Shown: positions 44,481-56,204 of the stretch, in pieces
How the letters are laid out: every line of letters begins with the position of its first letter
Numbering within the stretch: the stretch's first letter is position 1
DNA from: Ypsolopha sequella
Lineage: Eukaryota; Arthropoda; Insecta; Lepidoptera; Ypsolophidae
Direction of reading: 5' to 3'
Length of the DNA: 64,000 nt
NCBI GenBank assembly: GCA_934047225.1
Contig: OW204001.1
Span: 10,214,201 to 10,278,200 of the forward strand
Notes under the pieces: model-generated
The model's database searches: none
The model's input: only the letters and a program-made list of their open reading frames with translations
Told to the model about the DNA's origin: nothing
Program-made: the position numbers and the translations under genes

Positions 44481-45959
44481 CTTATATTATACTACTGCTA
44501 TATAGTTTATGCTTTTAGTTTTCAAGGCACTTGTAAAAGTAATATTGTTTACAGGGGTAAAAAAATAATGTGTGAAGATTGGAATGATCCTCTTTGGGAC
44601 TGAGATACTTGTCTAAAGTATTTCAAGAAACTTGAAGATACACAAATTCCTATAATAATAAACAGCCCTGATGGCAAATATCGTGGCATTAATGGACCAG
44701 CAGCTGTTTCTAGCCACCTAAACCTGGATCCAAATCCGTTTAAAGATCTAGAAGACATGATGCTTGAAGCGCTAAAAGAATTGAACTACACTATACTACT
44801 AGATATCAACCATCCAGACGAATTAGGATTTGCTCGTGGTCAACAAACGTACAATCGAGAAGGAGAGCGAACTAGTTCAGCGCAAGCGTACCTTCGTCCT
44901 ATAAAGAAAAGAAACAATTTCTTTCTTTTAAAAAATACTTTGGCTACTAAATTACTTTGGGGTGAAAATAGAAACGTGATAGGAACAGAAGTCATTAATG
45001 AATATGGCGAAACAAAAAAGTTTTATGCAAAAAAAGAAGTAATCTTGTCAGCCGGGTCATATAAAACTCCTCAGCTTTTAATGTTGTCTGGAATAGGCCC
45101 AAAAGATCATTTAAGGGAATTCGATATATGTGTTATTGCAGATCTACCTGTTGGAAGAAACGTTAAAGATTTAGCCGCAATTCACTTGTTTACAAGTGGA
45201 AAGCAAGACATTGCAAATTCACTTGAACTTTCTGTTTCTTTGCTGAATCTTGATAAATTTCCCTTACCTGGGGTTTTTGGTGAGTTTAGTCTTACAAGAA
45301 ATAAGAGTATATTATTACCAGACATAGAGCATAATCCAGTTATATTCAGTCCTGCTTCTCCATTTCTTTACTATGTTTGCCTTGCGAATTGTAATTACCA
45401 GCTTAGTTATTGCAATTCCTTATTGTTAGATAATTTGAAACACGACACAGTTGTTCACTTTACGATGCTCAAAAATCCAAAATCTGTTGGTAACGTTACT
45501 TTGAAAAGCAAAGATCCAAGAGATGATCCCAAAATTTGTACGGGCTTTTTCACTGTTGGTGAAGATTTAGATCGGTTTGTTGAAGGAGCAAAAATGGTTA
45601 TTAAAATGAAAGATACGTTACCATTTAAAAAAGTAAATTCTAAATTTATAAGATTAGATTTACCTCAATGTGCTGAGTTTGAGTTTGGATCAGATGAATA
45701 TTTTAGATGTTATACAAAGCAGGTCACAATATCGTACATGACACCTACAGGATCTTGCAAAATGGGTAATGATGGAGTGGTTGACAGCAGACTGAAGGTC
45801 CACGGTGTGCATCAACTTCGTGTGGTTGATGCTAGTATTATGCCTTCGATGGTTAGTGGAGAATCGGAAGCTATCGTCAAAATGATCGGGGAAAGAGCTT
45901 CTGATCTGATCAAAGAAGATTATGGTTTTGAAGTTTAAAAACATTCATCATTAAGAATA

Positions 45960-46165
45960 TAGCGAACTAGCTATTACCCGCTGCTAAGCCCACGCTGATT
46001 AAGTTTGCATTTTCCAAGGATAAAAAGTAGTCTGTCACTCACTGGCCCGTAAACTATATCTGTGCAAAAAATCACGTCGGTCCGTTGCTGCGTGAAAGAA
46101 GGACAAACCAACAAACTAACAACCAACAAACCAACAAACACACATTCTCATTTATAATAGGGATA
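45960..46165 (+). repeat. Widespread arthropod repeat in the 3' flank of gene C
   Basis: CTAGCTATTACCCGCTGCTA, AAAAGTAGTCTGTCACTCAC, TGCAAAAAATCACGTCGGTC and GTGAAAGAAGGACAAACCAA in order, about 20 bp after the gene C stop. Confidence 0.65.
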
Positions 46166-46237
46166 TAGATACATATAACATTTTAAGACCGAACACTCAA
46201 TTTACAATAAAAAAATAGGAGAGGTGTCGTGGGACAC

Positions 46238-46431
46238 CCGGTTGGAACGAAGTTTCTTTCGCTACTGACGCGCAAGTCACTCGTTACTGCAGTATTATAC
46301 CTATACAAAAACATATACTTGCAAACACACAGACACACATATTATATCAAAAGTGCCGTGACAGCCGAGCGAAGTCTTACACTTTTTTCGTCTGAAGTGT
46401 TTTATAACATGCGATAAAGAACTTCGTTCCA
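46238..46431. mobile_element. Short MITE
   Basis: TTGGAACGAAGTTTCTTT at 46240 is answered by AAAGAACTTCGTTCCAA ending at about 46431. 190 bp, noncoding. Confidence 0.65.
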
Positions 46432-46955
46432 AAAGCTTTAATCATGGAATATATGCTTATCTAAAATTAAAATAGTCTTTAATTATTAATTAGTGATAAG
46501 TATCGATCCCGGATTGGCTAAATCTGATTAACAGGTTAATCCGGAGAAATACATCAGTCAGTCCCTGTTAGAACCCAATCCTCTTATTTCTCGTTATCGC
46601 TTATACAATAATAGATCGTGGCTCGGATCCATTTAATTCTAACAGATTAAAATGTCCAAAGAGACTATTGCATAACAATGTGTCAATAGGATAATGTCTA
46701 CAATGCTGGGAAATATCCTTTGTTTTAAATATTGTTTGCAAGTTTGAGCGTTTTCAAAGAACTTACAATATTCAAAATTAGGACGTGAGTCCATCATAAC
46801 GAAATATATATTAAAGCACTCACTTTTATTCAAACTCATTTATTATTATTTATTCAAACTCACTTTTAATTTTACGACCAAAATCTCGACGTTTCGGTAA
46901 GTTGACCCTTCATCAGGCTCCGCGGGGGCAGATAGTCGCCAACGATCTTGGGTCG
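46432..46955. other. Noncoding, no gene seen
   Basis: Contains ATCTCGACGTTTCGG...CCTTCATCAGG at 46882-46918, which resembles a pseudo-LTR end but lacks a full hammerhead-like core. Confidence 0.35.
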
Positions 46956-47062
46956 ACCTGTGTCGGTACAAATATCGACAGAAACTGTATTGAAATAACG
47001 TTCATATCAGCGCGCACTGCATTTCGACGTCGCTGGGTCTCCGGATAGCGCAAAATATACGC
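46956..47062 (-). repeat. Copy of the 'cgtaacagccac' repeat family
   Basis: TGTGTCGGTACAAATATCGA, TTGAAATAACGTTCATATCA and CTCCGGATAGCGCAAAATAT match the other copies. Confidence 0.7.
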
Positions 47063-49329
47063 AAGGACGTGATGAACGGAAAAAAAAATCCACAAATGAT
47101 TTTTCTAAGTAATATATATTTTTTTGTAGTTTATATTATGTTTTCCTTTTTCTTATTTTTCCTTGTACTCAAATACATACCATACAAAAGTGGTTTCATA
47201 GAAATAAACAATTTTACTTAATTTTAATCTAAAAACAGCTTGACTTTTAACAATATTTTCTTGCTGTTTCTTATACAAGAAAATAAATTCCTAAAATGAA
47301 GTTTTTATTTATTCACTTTACATCGGCTTGCACGGTTGCCTGTGCTTTGTTAGGCAAAGGCGGAGGGGCTGCACTTCCCGTAGCGCCAGAGCCGATGCAG
47401 AAGTGAATTTATGTCAAAAAAGTGAATTCTGAACTGAAAACATAACCTCAAAATAACATATTAAAAAAAAGTATGCATTTCATAAACTTTCCCTAGGCGA
47501 GGGGGGGATCTCTCCCCCCCACAAATATACCTACATATATTACATGTACCCTTAAAATTACAACTTTTATTAGACCATGTCTCAAAACAATGTTCTGAGG
47601 ATCGAGTGTCTAATTGTGTTGGTCATTCAATAAAAATTATCATTTGCTAGATGTGAAACCTTATGGGGAGGGATTAGCTCCCCCAAAACCATTAGCTCAA
47701 ACCCCCACGAAGGTGTCTCTTTGTAAGGCTTTTACCATCTATTTAGTTACTAAAATATTATTTAGAATGCTGTAAAAGTATAACATATAACTATGATACC
47801 GAAATAATAATTTATATAAATCACAAAATAAATGAAAGTATGTAAGACAAAGGGTACCTATTTTTTTGTTTCCCGTTGTCCACAAAACATCACGCAACTT
47901 TTGAGTGGTCTGACAATACGACATTTAAAAAAACAGGGTAGTGGCGCAGTTTACGAGAGACTACAGAGAGACATAGATGCAGTCATAGCATTGCCATCTC
48001 TAAAAATATAAAAGCCGGACTTACCCGCTGAAAAAGCCGGACTATTGGGTTCCAAGGCCGGACGCTAAGAAAAAAAAGGGATTTTTGACAAAAATATCGA
48101 ATAAAACCCACATTTTCCAATAAAGTTGTAATTAGTACCATCATTTCAATATGTTTAGGTGAACTAGCGAGTCTTGTCTCGCTCGCCCGTTTCTAACTGT
48201 CGTGACTGATAGATATAAAAAGCCTTACAAATCCAGGCAGGCCGGACGCAGTCAAATTTGGCCGGAAAATAGGTCAAAAATCCTGACACTGTCTGGCTTT
48301 ATCCGGACGGATGGCAACGCTATGCAGTCAGCAATTGGAGTAAGGAGAATAAACTTTCTTTTAAGAGGATGGCATACCCTAGCAACTTTTTTTATTACCC
48401 TTTCAGCACAATAAGTTTAATGGCAAAGACGTTATTTGCTTTTCATAGAGGCGATTATATGTTGGCTCTTTCGCCTCTTTTTCTTGAACGCGTAATACCA
48501 GTGATCACGCAGCGAAACAACAAATTGGTGTGTTTTTAGCTAATACTGAAATATTTTGTAGGGAAAAAAATATTGGATATAAGTAAAATCGCTTCATATT
48601 TCTATTGCCTATTTTATAAAAAAAAATCAAGTTGATCTCTTAACCGTGTTTTTGAAACAAACGTTTGAAAACCAAAAAAAGGAGGGTGGTAAACATTTTT
48701 TTTTTGACAAAAGTATAAATCTTAATACATTATTTATAGGTGGAATCCTTAGATAAAAGATTGATTTATTAAATATATTTTATTTGATATGAGGAGAGAC
48801 CTAGTTTCTTCCAATCAACCCTTGAAAACCTGGTGTTGTTGATGTTCTAGCGTCAGGTGCCCACTTAATGTATCACAATGCTCCGTAATGACATTCAACT
48901 AGAGGGACAGCTGCTACAGCGCGTCACGGAAGTACCTACAGTATGATATATTATACCTAGCATATTGTGACGGAAGTCAGAAATCTCTGCATACACTCGC
49001 CGACTTGGATTTCAGGCAACACGTAGTCGAGCTTTGTAAAAGAGCGTACCGAAATCTGAGTTTTGTTTGACGACAAGCGAATGCGTTCACAAAGCAAAGC
49101 AACGCTCCTGCCTAAATGAACAATTGAAGAAAAAATCATTCACAACGTACACTCTTTAATACCACAATAAACAAAACAAAAAAAAAAAACATTCAATAAA
49201 AGCATCGCAGCGTAAACTAATGACAATAAATAAAATACACTTGTTAAAAAGAGATGCTGAACGCAAAGGTATATATGTACATCTAATGCCATAATCTCAA
49301 TAAACTAAGTATATACCTAAGTATTTTTT
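47063..49329. other. Noncoding with a decayed repeat
   Basis: 48010-48310 carries repeated GCCGGAC lines in both orientations and looks like an old mobile element. No coding signal elsewhere. Confidence 0.4.
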
Positions 49330-49600
49330 GTAGCGGAATCCAACGCTTTGGATACTCTTAATATGCTTAACAGACTTGAAAAGATCAACTAGAAACAAAT
49401 TTCAAGCAAGACAAATATTTAGAAAACGATCCTTGGGCAAGGATTTGAACCTGTGACCACTTGCTTTCACGACAAGCGCGCTACTACCGAGGAATTCATC
49501 CTAGACCGTCGAATTTTTTTCACCATACTGTGCCTGTACACCAAATTTGTGACAGGTTGCAATCGAGGCCCGAGGATTTTTTTCAAAATATTTGTCAAAA
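49330..49600 (-). repeat. Second copy of the tRNA-bearing element
   Basis: The minus strand reads GGTAGTAGCGCGCTTGTCG and CACAGGTTCAAATCCTTG, with upstream ATGGTGAAAAAAATTCG and downstream TTTGTTTCTAGTTGATC as in 27629-27874. The D arm is shortened. Confidence 0.6.
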
Positions 49601-49639
49601 ATTTGGATGATATACACAATTGATCAAATTTTTATACTA

Positions 49640-50095
49640 TTTATGCAGACGTGCGAGGAGTTAAGTACAGATATAGGAAGTATAATCCCACAATTTTATG
49701 GTATAAATATAAAAAATATAAAAAAAATAAAAATAGTGCATAATTAGCACAACTGCTTAAATTGCTTACTTTTATCTATACTTATTATTACTATTATTTT
49801 CTATATTTTAATTGTATTATTATAGTTCTCCCAATCTTTGATTGTAACCTTAGCTTTAGTTTTAATTTTAGTCTTATAATTTAATTAGTCAACTTTTCTA
49901 ATGATCTTTTATTTTAATTACATCTTAGTGTCACTTTGTTATCCACCTGTACGAACACTGTATATCATTTATGTTGTAATCTGTTTACCGGCACCCATGG
50001 TACAGACTCTCCATGGTCTAGTCTGGGAGCCATTGAATGCTGCTTCAATTGTAAAACTGTTTATGTGAAATAAAATATTTTTCAGTTTCATTTTT
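49640..50095 (+). repeat. LINE 3'-untranslated-like fragment
   Basis: Ends with GTAATCTGTTTACCGGCACC, GGTCTAGTCTGGGAGCC and AATAAAATATTTTTCAG, the style of a non-LTR 3' end. No coding frame. Confidence 0.35.
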
Positions 50096-50142
50096 TATAG
50101 CACAAACTAATCACTTACAGGAGGTTCACTCAGCATAACTAC

Positions 50143-50258
50143 CAAAAACAGGCGCACGCACACTTAGGCGCGTACGTACGACGATCTCGGATCAAGTCAG
50201 TCGAATGCCAATACGAAATTCTGCCGAGATCATCATACGTCGTCGAGCCAGCCTTCTG
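50143..50258. mobile_element. Inverse copy of the 34925-35050 MITE
   Basis: AACAGGCGCACGCACACTTA...GATCTCGGATCAAGTCAGTC...CCAATACGAAATTCTGCCGA match the other copy's complement. Confidence 0.7.
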
Positions 50259-50847
50259 GTAGTATCTATTTTGTGCTTATACTAGACATTTTCCTAAGGC
50301 CTCAATAACGCATTCGTTCCTGAACATTCAGTACTTTTTTGTGTGAGGATCTAAGGTCCAAACTGCGTGTTGGCCCACTGATGGACAGTGCGCAAACCAT
50401 AGATATCCGAGAGATATGCCTTCATCTCTACTCACTACGCATTTGTCCGAGTTCAAGTGTCGCCACTTTACCTCCACATACTTTTCTCACACCAGAGTAA
50501 AACAATTAGCATAGCACACATACGCATATTTGCTTACGCATACCATGAAGAACACACTAATACGACTATTTTAATTATTGCACACTTACAGAAAGTAGGC
50601 GGAACTTGAACCTGTCGCCACGGACAATAAACACACATAGTTACTTTTGCATCTTTTTACTGAACAGACAGGCATTTAAAAAAAAAAAATCATCACACTT
50701 ATTGCACTCAGCATCTGTTTAGCAACTAAACGGAGCGCATAGCCGCCGCTCGTATATAAGCTAAATTTGCTCGTAAGTGAGCGACACTGCCACGCCCCCC
50801 AAACCATATCCTCTGATATCCGTGGCGAAAACTATACAACACATTTC

Positions 50848-51036
50848 CACAAACTAACTTAATTAGACCCTTTAAATTCATAGAGTTTAATAGATCGTAA
50901 TTGTCAAGTTAAGTTGGACGTCTAAAACTGCAAGTGGAATTAATTACCATTATGTTATTAGGGTTCCGTACCCGTATTGTGTGGTGGTACGGAACTCTTT
51001 GTACGCGAGTCTAACTCGCACTTGGCCGGGTTTTTA
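50848..51036 (-). repeat. 'ggccaagtgcgagt' head segment, partner of 37228-37427
   Basis: Ends TACGCGAGTCTAACTCGCAC then TTGGCCGGGTTTTT, the complement of the family head. It contains the GGGTTCCGTACC...GGTACGGAACTC hairpin. Confidence 0.8.
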
Positions 51037-51427
51037 CACGTTTGTCCGGTTAGGTTCCCGTTCAAACAGGTGATTTTTCAAAATTTTTTGAATTCTGTTT
51101 TGCTTTACTTTAAATATTAAAAAAAGGTTATTTAAAGTAAAATTTGCTATCTTCTATATTTAGGGTACTTTCCCTCCAGGGGGCATACGTTTGGTTCACC
51201 ATGTACTTGACAACAGAGGCAAGAAAAAGAGGGACTTCCAAGTTACGCAGTAACTGGAATATTAAGGCCCTTACTATTGCCAAATGGGTACTTTCTAAAG
51301 CCTACTGCTCGTTTATGGCCAAACCAAAAATAATGAAAAAATGTATTATAAATAATCAACTCTTAGACAACATATGCAACAGTTTTCTTTTTCATACCAC
51401 CAAAACTTCTACATGAATTATTTTTTT

Positions 51428-51738
51428 TACTGAATGGTGTTTTTTGACCTCAAATTCCCTACTGCTCCTGAGTTGCTTGGCCGATTGAATTCATCTATGC
51501 TTTGATAAATAGATAAACTTTATAGCTATAAACATAACATAAGATTATTCAATCGAGTAATCACGTCCAAGTGAAAAGTATAATTTTCCCCTATTTTGCT
51601 CTATCAAGGACGCAGCGAGCGTCGTAACAGCCACTATGCATTGCACGCTGATATGAACGTTATTTCAATGTCGTTTCCGTTGATATTTGTAGTGACAAAT
51701 ATCGAGCTGCTAATTTGGCGATGGTAATCGCCTTAACC
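51428..51738 (+). repeat. Left arm of a 4.3-kb inverted-repeat structure
   Basis: About 310 bp, roughly 85-90% alike by eye to the complement of 55437-55746. The inner 180 bp belong to the 'cgtaacagccac' family (TTTGCTCTATC, GTCGTAACAGCCAC, ATTTCAATGTCGTTTCCGTT). The outer 130 bp (ACTGAATGGTGTTTTTTGAC, ATTGAATTCATCTATGCTTT) extend it. Confidence 0.8.
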
Positions 51739-51881
51739 GTCGAATTCGCAAACATCACTAATGGTTTTCTTGAATAAGTGTTCGCATGTGCGATTAAGAT
51801 ATTAATAAATATAATATTGAGCTTTTTTAAGCTTTATTTATTTCTTTTCTTTATTTATTAATAGTTAAACCATGAGAATAT

Positions 51882-51946
51882 GGTTCTTGATATATTTCGG
51901 CCCACGGTATAGGGCCGTCATCATATCGTGGGACGAAATATATCGA
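51882..51946. repeat. Head-to-head Penelope-like pseudo-LTR pieces
   Basis: GATATATTTCGGCCCACGGT...GGGCCGTCATCA (minus-strand core) is joined to GTGGGACGAAATATATCGAG (plus-strand end), making a 60-bp palindrome. The plus part lacks CTGATGA. Confidence 0.65.
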
Positions 51947-52307
51947 GCTGTCTCAGACATAGTAAACTGCCCATATATTGCATATTTTGTAAAAACACGT
52001 TTCTAGGGTCTTCTGCTACATACTCCTAAACTAGTAGGTTTTAGGCTGTGCATCCGCCTATTTGACGTCAAGATACTGTGTTTTTTAAGTTTTTGTGCAA
52101 TATTTACCAGGAAAATGGGTCATCGAAGCAACGTTTATTTATTACAGTTACAGTTGGATGCAACCTGGTGTAGAGATTTTTTTGCCGACTTTTGTTTTAA
52201 GTGTTTTGTTTATAATTTAATGAAGCAAGGGTTTTTTTATGATTATGAAACATAGTTTCATAGGTATTGTGAAAAATATGTAAGTACTTAGTGTAATTTT
52301 TTAGGGT

Positions 52308-52372
52308 AGCGGCTGGATGAGGATAACGAAGGACTGCCAAGAGTGGCAAAATATTGAAAAGGCCACCTACCT
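52308..52372 (+). pseudogene. RTE-like LINE C-terminal fragment
   Basis: One frame encodes SGWMRITKDCQEWQNIEKA, the 'WM...D...W..IEEA' end also seen at 26965-27440. Only about 20 codons survive. Confidence 0.6.
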
Positions 52373-53560
52373 ATTTTTATTGTTTTACTGTTAATAAATA
52401 AAGAAAAGACACAAACGTCACTAAGGGTTATGAATTCCTTGAGTATCGAAAATCGTTTGTGGACGAGACAACAGGATGTCTCAGAAGCTCTTAACTACAT
52501 AATAATATAAGTATCATTTGTATATTCGGCGGTTACCAATTTATTTTTCGGTATCGCGTTCATTAGAATCTCTCGCAAGAGAGGCTTTGCGAAATGATAA
52601 ATACAATAGAATGAAATTTAGGTTATTGTTCTGAGAGAAATACTGCCCCCACTCTCTCCGTCTCGCTCAATCAAATAAAGTGTATTCCTTTACCCATCAA
52701 GATTTTAAATCCCGACGATGTTTGACGATTTGTAACGAGTGAGCGAGCTGAACGAATTTTTCCGAGTCTACTTGAACAAACAGGCGTTTGTATGCCTGTA
52801 ATGGCCTGTATGTATGTTTGTCCGACGATAACTCGAGTATCGTTGATCGGAACATCATGAAATTTGGTAGGCGAGTAACTGAGACAAAAAGAATTTTTAA
52901 GTTTGAACATGAGCCAAATCTGTCAAGATCGAATCGCGATTACAAAGTTCGGGGCGAACTACTAGTTGTATAACATGTGCCCTCGACAATCACTCAGGCC
53001 CATTTGCACCATGGAACTTAAAACATTTTATTCAACGGTGTTGCCCAACACAACCGCACATTGTAAAGTCTATCTTGACAGTGCAATAGGTATATTTTTG
53101 TTGAACCATTTCAGTTACAATATATTAACATTTAAATAGGTATGTGTAACGATATACTTACTTGAAATCAAAACGGTGAATGTAAAAATATTCGGATATT
53201 CCATTTCATTTGAAACAGTCGAGCCGAAATTCTTATTACATTACGCAATTGGTATTCCAATTTCCGCTCCTAATATGAAATTTTCAATTAAGATAAAGGT
53301 TTACTTTGCTAAGCGTTCCTTGTTGATTTTAAGATTTATGTTTCATTTTGTAGCGATCTTTTTGCACATCACGTTCTTATTAAAATACTTGATATACTTG
53401 ATACCGAAAATTTGGCGGCTATTTTAGGAATATTTTTCAAACGCTTTATGTTTATACAACTTCAAATGTGATTTATGGCATTACGCAACCATAGTTTAAA
53501 GTTCATTAGTATTTTCTAGCAAAGTTGTGTTATTTCATGCATTGCTTTGTAAATGATCCA
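52373..53560. other. Noncoding, no gene seen
   Basis: A line TGTATGTATGTTTGTCCGAC at 52807 is a common repeat motif. Open frames at 52671-53427 show no recognisable domain. Confidence 0.4.
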
Positions 53561-53567
53561 GCAGACG

Positions 53568-53716
53568 TAGCATAGTGTTTAATCGCGCGCGACACCACTA
53601 GTTGAATCACACGTGGGAGGAGCGTGACGTACTGTTTAATCGCAAAAACATCGTATCGCGCTCCTCGCACCTGTGATTCAACTAAGTGGCATCGCGCGCG
53701 ATTAAAGACTGTGCTA
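53568..53716. mobile_element. Fold-back MITE of about 150 bp
   Basis: TAGCATAGTGTTTAATCGCG, CGACACCACTAGTTGAATCA and GGAGGAGCG face CGCTCCTCGCACCTGTGATT, CAACTAAGTGGCATCGCGCG, CGATTAAAGACTGTGCTA. Confidence 0.85.
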
Positions 53717-53754
53717 CGAGGCCTGGACACCAACTTTAAAGCGCATTTATTCAT

Positions 53755-54355
53755 TTATTTTTAAAAAAATATTGCACAGCATTACAGACTAATTCAATTC
53801 ACTGTACAATAAAAAAGTTAATAATAATTAACAATAATATTAATAATCTACATAAAATATTTACAGAAACATAAAATCATAAAGAAAAAAAAAATAATAA
53901 CAAAATTAACCAAGATAAAAATACATATTTTGGCTTAGAATCTAAGGACATCGTCATTGAGGCTTCACTTTTACAGAATTTCAAGCATTCCCGCATCACA
54001 TCCGTAATGCCACTATGAGTGCGTCGAGTTTATAACGCGCACTAGTGGGGACTCCCTTCGCGCCACGGAGCATGAAAAGGACACTGCCAAGAGCATGTGT
54101 GAGCGGGCACGGAGATAATTATTTGGCACAAAAAAATTATAGACTTGCGCTACCGGCTCCAGGCAGTCAGATTTTCCACGAAGTAGCCTAGGTAGCATGC
54201 AGTCACCATCAGCTCACATGCTCGTCTGACCTCAAGACAGTTGAATCCTAGCACACCTAGTAAAAACTTGGTGGGATACATAAATGGATAAAAACCATAC
54301 TTTTTCTTGTAGAAAAATCGCAAGAATGCTTTTTGAATCTTTTCAAGCATTTTTA
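53755..54355 (-). pseudogene. Non-LTR retrotransposon C-terminal fragment
   Basis: Minus-strand frames at 54350-54150 and 54198-54013 encode EKIQKAFLRFFYKKKYGFYP, LGVLGFNCLEVRRACEL, then LLRGKSDCLEPVAQVYNFFV and ARSHMLLAV. This is the typical C-terminal end of a jockey/R1-style LINE ORF2 ('IQKRFL..LY....YP' and 'LRG..D'). A frameshift near 54190 breaks it. The AT-rich tail runs to about 53755. Confidence 0.8.
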
Positions 54356-54459
54356 TAATTCTTTATTTTCGTTACAAAAATATCCTTAAAATTAGGTACA
54401 AGACTTAATAGCATGTATAGTTGTTGTCCAAAATCATTTACTAAGTAATTTACCAAGAA

Positions 54460-54565
54460 AAGCCTAACTGACATTAAACTATGGTCGCCTAGTGCCATAA
54501 ACCAAATTAATTTTATACTGATTATATTAAAATAAGAAAAGCAAGCATAAGTTGTGCGTTTGGGT
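54460..54565 (+). repeat. Repeat related to 39285-39370
   Basis: CCTAACTGACATTAAACTAT, ...GTGCCATAAACCA and GCAAGCATAAGTTGTGCGTT recur in the other copy with differences. Confidence 0.5.
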
Positions 54566-54741
54566 ACGAGACTATTCGCATCCACCTTAAAAATCTTTAG
54601 CGCTCCTGGAACTCGTTTAGTTTTGTGCTTCCAGTGGCGTATTTCCAAATTTTGCGCTCCAGGAAAATGTACTTGGCCACCCATTTTTATTGTTTCAAAA
54701 AAAAGTAGCAATGAAGAATGTAGTTTTTTATAGTATACCAA

Positions 54742-55436
54742 ATGTCGTTGTAGTATACTTATACGTAAACTTAATAAAATAACATAAAATTTACTTCATA
54801 TACCTATATTACTCATATAGGTTACATATATATCCTATGTATATATTACATTTAAAGTTACATATAAACTCGAATAGACAGAATTGTGCCACTTTTGTTA
54901 ACGCCATCCCGAATACTTCCGTTGCGGTCGCAGTTTGTTTCAGCCCGCGGAAATGAAAAGCAAATATTCTCGGCCCTTGACATCAAAAAGGTCGAAGACC
55001 CCTTTAAACTATTGATGGCTTTTGATTTAATGTTCAAAATTATCAAAAATTTTTTCAGTCGCTCTTCTGAGATACTTGATTGCAAGAAATTCCTAAACTA
55101 CTGAGAATGATTGCTCTGCACTACAGTTAGTAACAGCCAATGATACTATTGGTAACAGCAGTACACAGGAAGATTCGTAGTGGTATGCCAGTGTAGAGAA
55201 ATTATTCCCGTAACTTTTGTTTCCGAATTATAGCACACAAACTTTTCAGACTTTTAGGCGCTTCATCGTGACTTTGAACGAAAAATACAGTTGTCTACGA
55301 AATCGTCTGAAATATCTTTTGGGTTTGAGCTTGTAGTGTCATAGCGTTAGTTTTTTTATCGTCCACGTCCAAGCTTTAAATTTTGCACATGGCACAGTCA
55401 TTCAAACTTCTCGTGGTGTCAGGCAATTTTTCTTCT
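54742..55436. other. Noncoding, no gene seen
   Basis: No coding signal. Confidence 0.4.
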
Positions 55437-55746
55437 TAAGGCGATTACCATCGCCAAATTAGCAGTTCGATATTTTTCAGTACGAATATCAACGGAAACG
55501 ACATTGAAATAACGTTCATATCAGCGCGCAATGCATAGTGGCTGTTACGACGCTCGCTGCGTCCTTGAAAGGGCGTAATAGGAGAAAATTATACTTTTCA
55601 CATAGACGTGATTGTTCGATTGAATAACCCTATGTTATGTTTATAGCTATCAAGTCTATCTATTTATCAAAGCATAAATGAATTCAATCGGCCAAGCCAC
55701 TTAAGAGCAGTAGGAAATTCAAGCCAAAAAACACCATTCAGTTAAA
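55437..55746 (-). repeat. Right arm of the 4.3-kb inverted-repeat structure
   Basis: Starts TTAAGGCGATTACCATCGCC and ends AAAAAACACCATTCAGTTAA, the complement of the arm at 51428-51738. Confidence 0.8.
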
Positions 55747-56204
55747 TTATGTTCTTAGGATCGAGTGGTAACAATGATGAGTGAAGATGAGTAATGGATG
55801 AGTAACAATGATTGTTGACATACGTTTCTCGTTTTATGGCTCGTATATGTAAATAATAAATATTCTGTATCCCCTGAAGATGGATTGATTTCCGAAACCG
55901 ATTGGGAAGTGTGCAACGGGAAGTGTACAACAAATATAATTATGTTATGAAACAACTAGTACAAGTGTTTATGTTCAAGATCAAGATATTTATATGTCAC
56001 TTAGCTTAGCTTATTATATCGAAATGGTTCGTGTACTATAATATAATAACACACGGCCTTTTCTTTTTGAACTCGGCCCTGGATTCACTGCCTTGTGTCT
56101 AGCTTTGTTTCTTTAATTTGTTCTTATGTTTGACTATGTCAAATGTATAGGTATACTCAACTGACGCAAACTTATATCTTTAAATATTAATATTTATCTG
56201 TATT

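Larger units (their letters stand above)
35540..45938 (+). pseudogene. Gene C: GMC oxidoreductase with an in-frame stop
   Basis: The four coding exons are 35540-35699, 37430-37563, 37847-38010 and 44555-45938 (1842 bases, 613 codons plus stop, normal for the family). Acceptors are TTTTTTCAG, TTTTTTTAG, CCAACAG and GTTTACAG; phases 1, 0 and 2 fit. FAD-binding site [14 protein letters not shown] (about 58-71), IEAGGDPP, first GMC signature HAGKMLGGSSS, second signature SAGSYKTPQLLMLSGIGP, C-terminal DASIMPSMVSGESEA. No signal peptide is obvious, but the N-terminal region is hydrophobic. Codon 169 (44601-44603) is TGA where gene D has TGG, cutting the product to 168 residues; the remaining frame is open. 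The usual active-site His (Y-H-x-V-G-T) is Thr and the Asn (S-G-N-T-N-A) is Glu. Lepidopteran ecdysone-oxidase or glucose-dehydrogenase-like is the nearest family guess. Either a young pseudogene, a null allele or a sequence error. Confidence 0.85.

Noticed and set aside
51163..51252. A possible coding exon after TATATTTAG
   Set aside because: About 28 protein-like codons (GTFPPGGIRLVHHVL...) and no neighbouring exon, donor or recognised domain.
51144..51416. 90-residue open frame
   Set aside because: Overlaps the above in another frame; composition is ordinary and there is no motif or partner exon.
54343..54741. 132-residue minus-strand open frame
   Set aside because: Only its start overlaps the LINE C-terminal region; the rest runs through a dispersed repeat also found near 39285 and has no domain.
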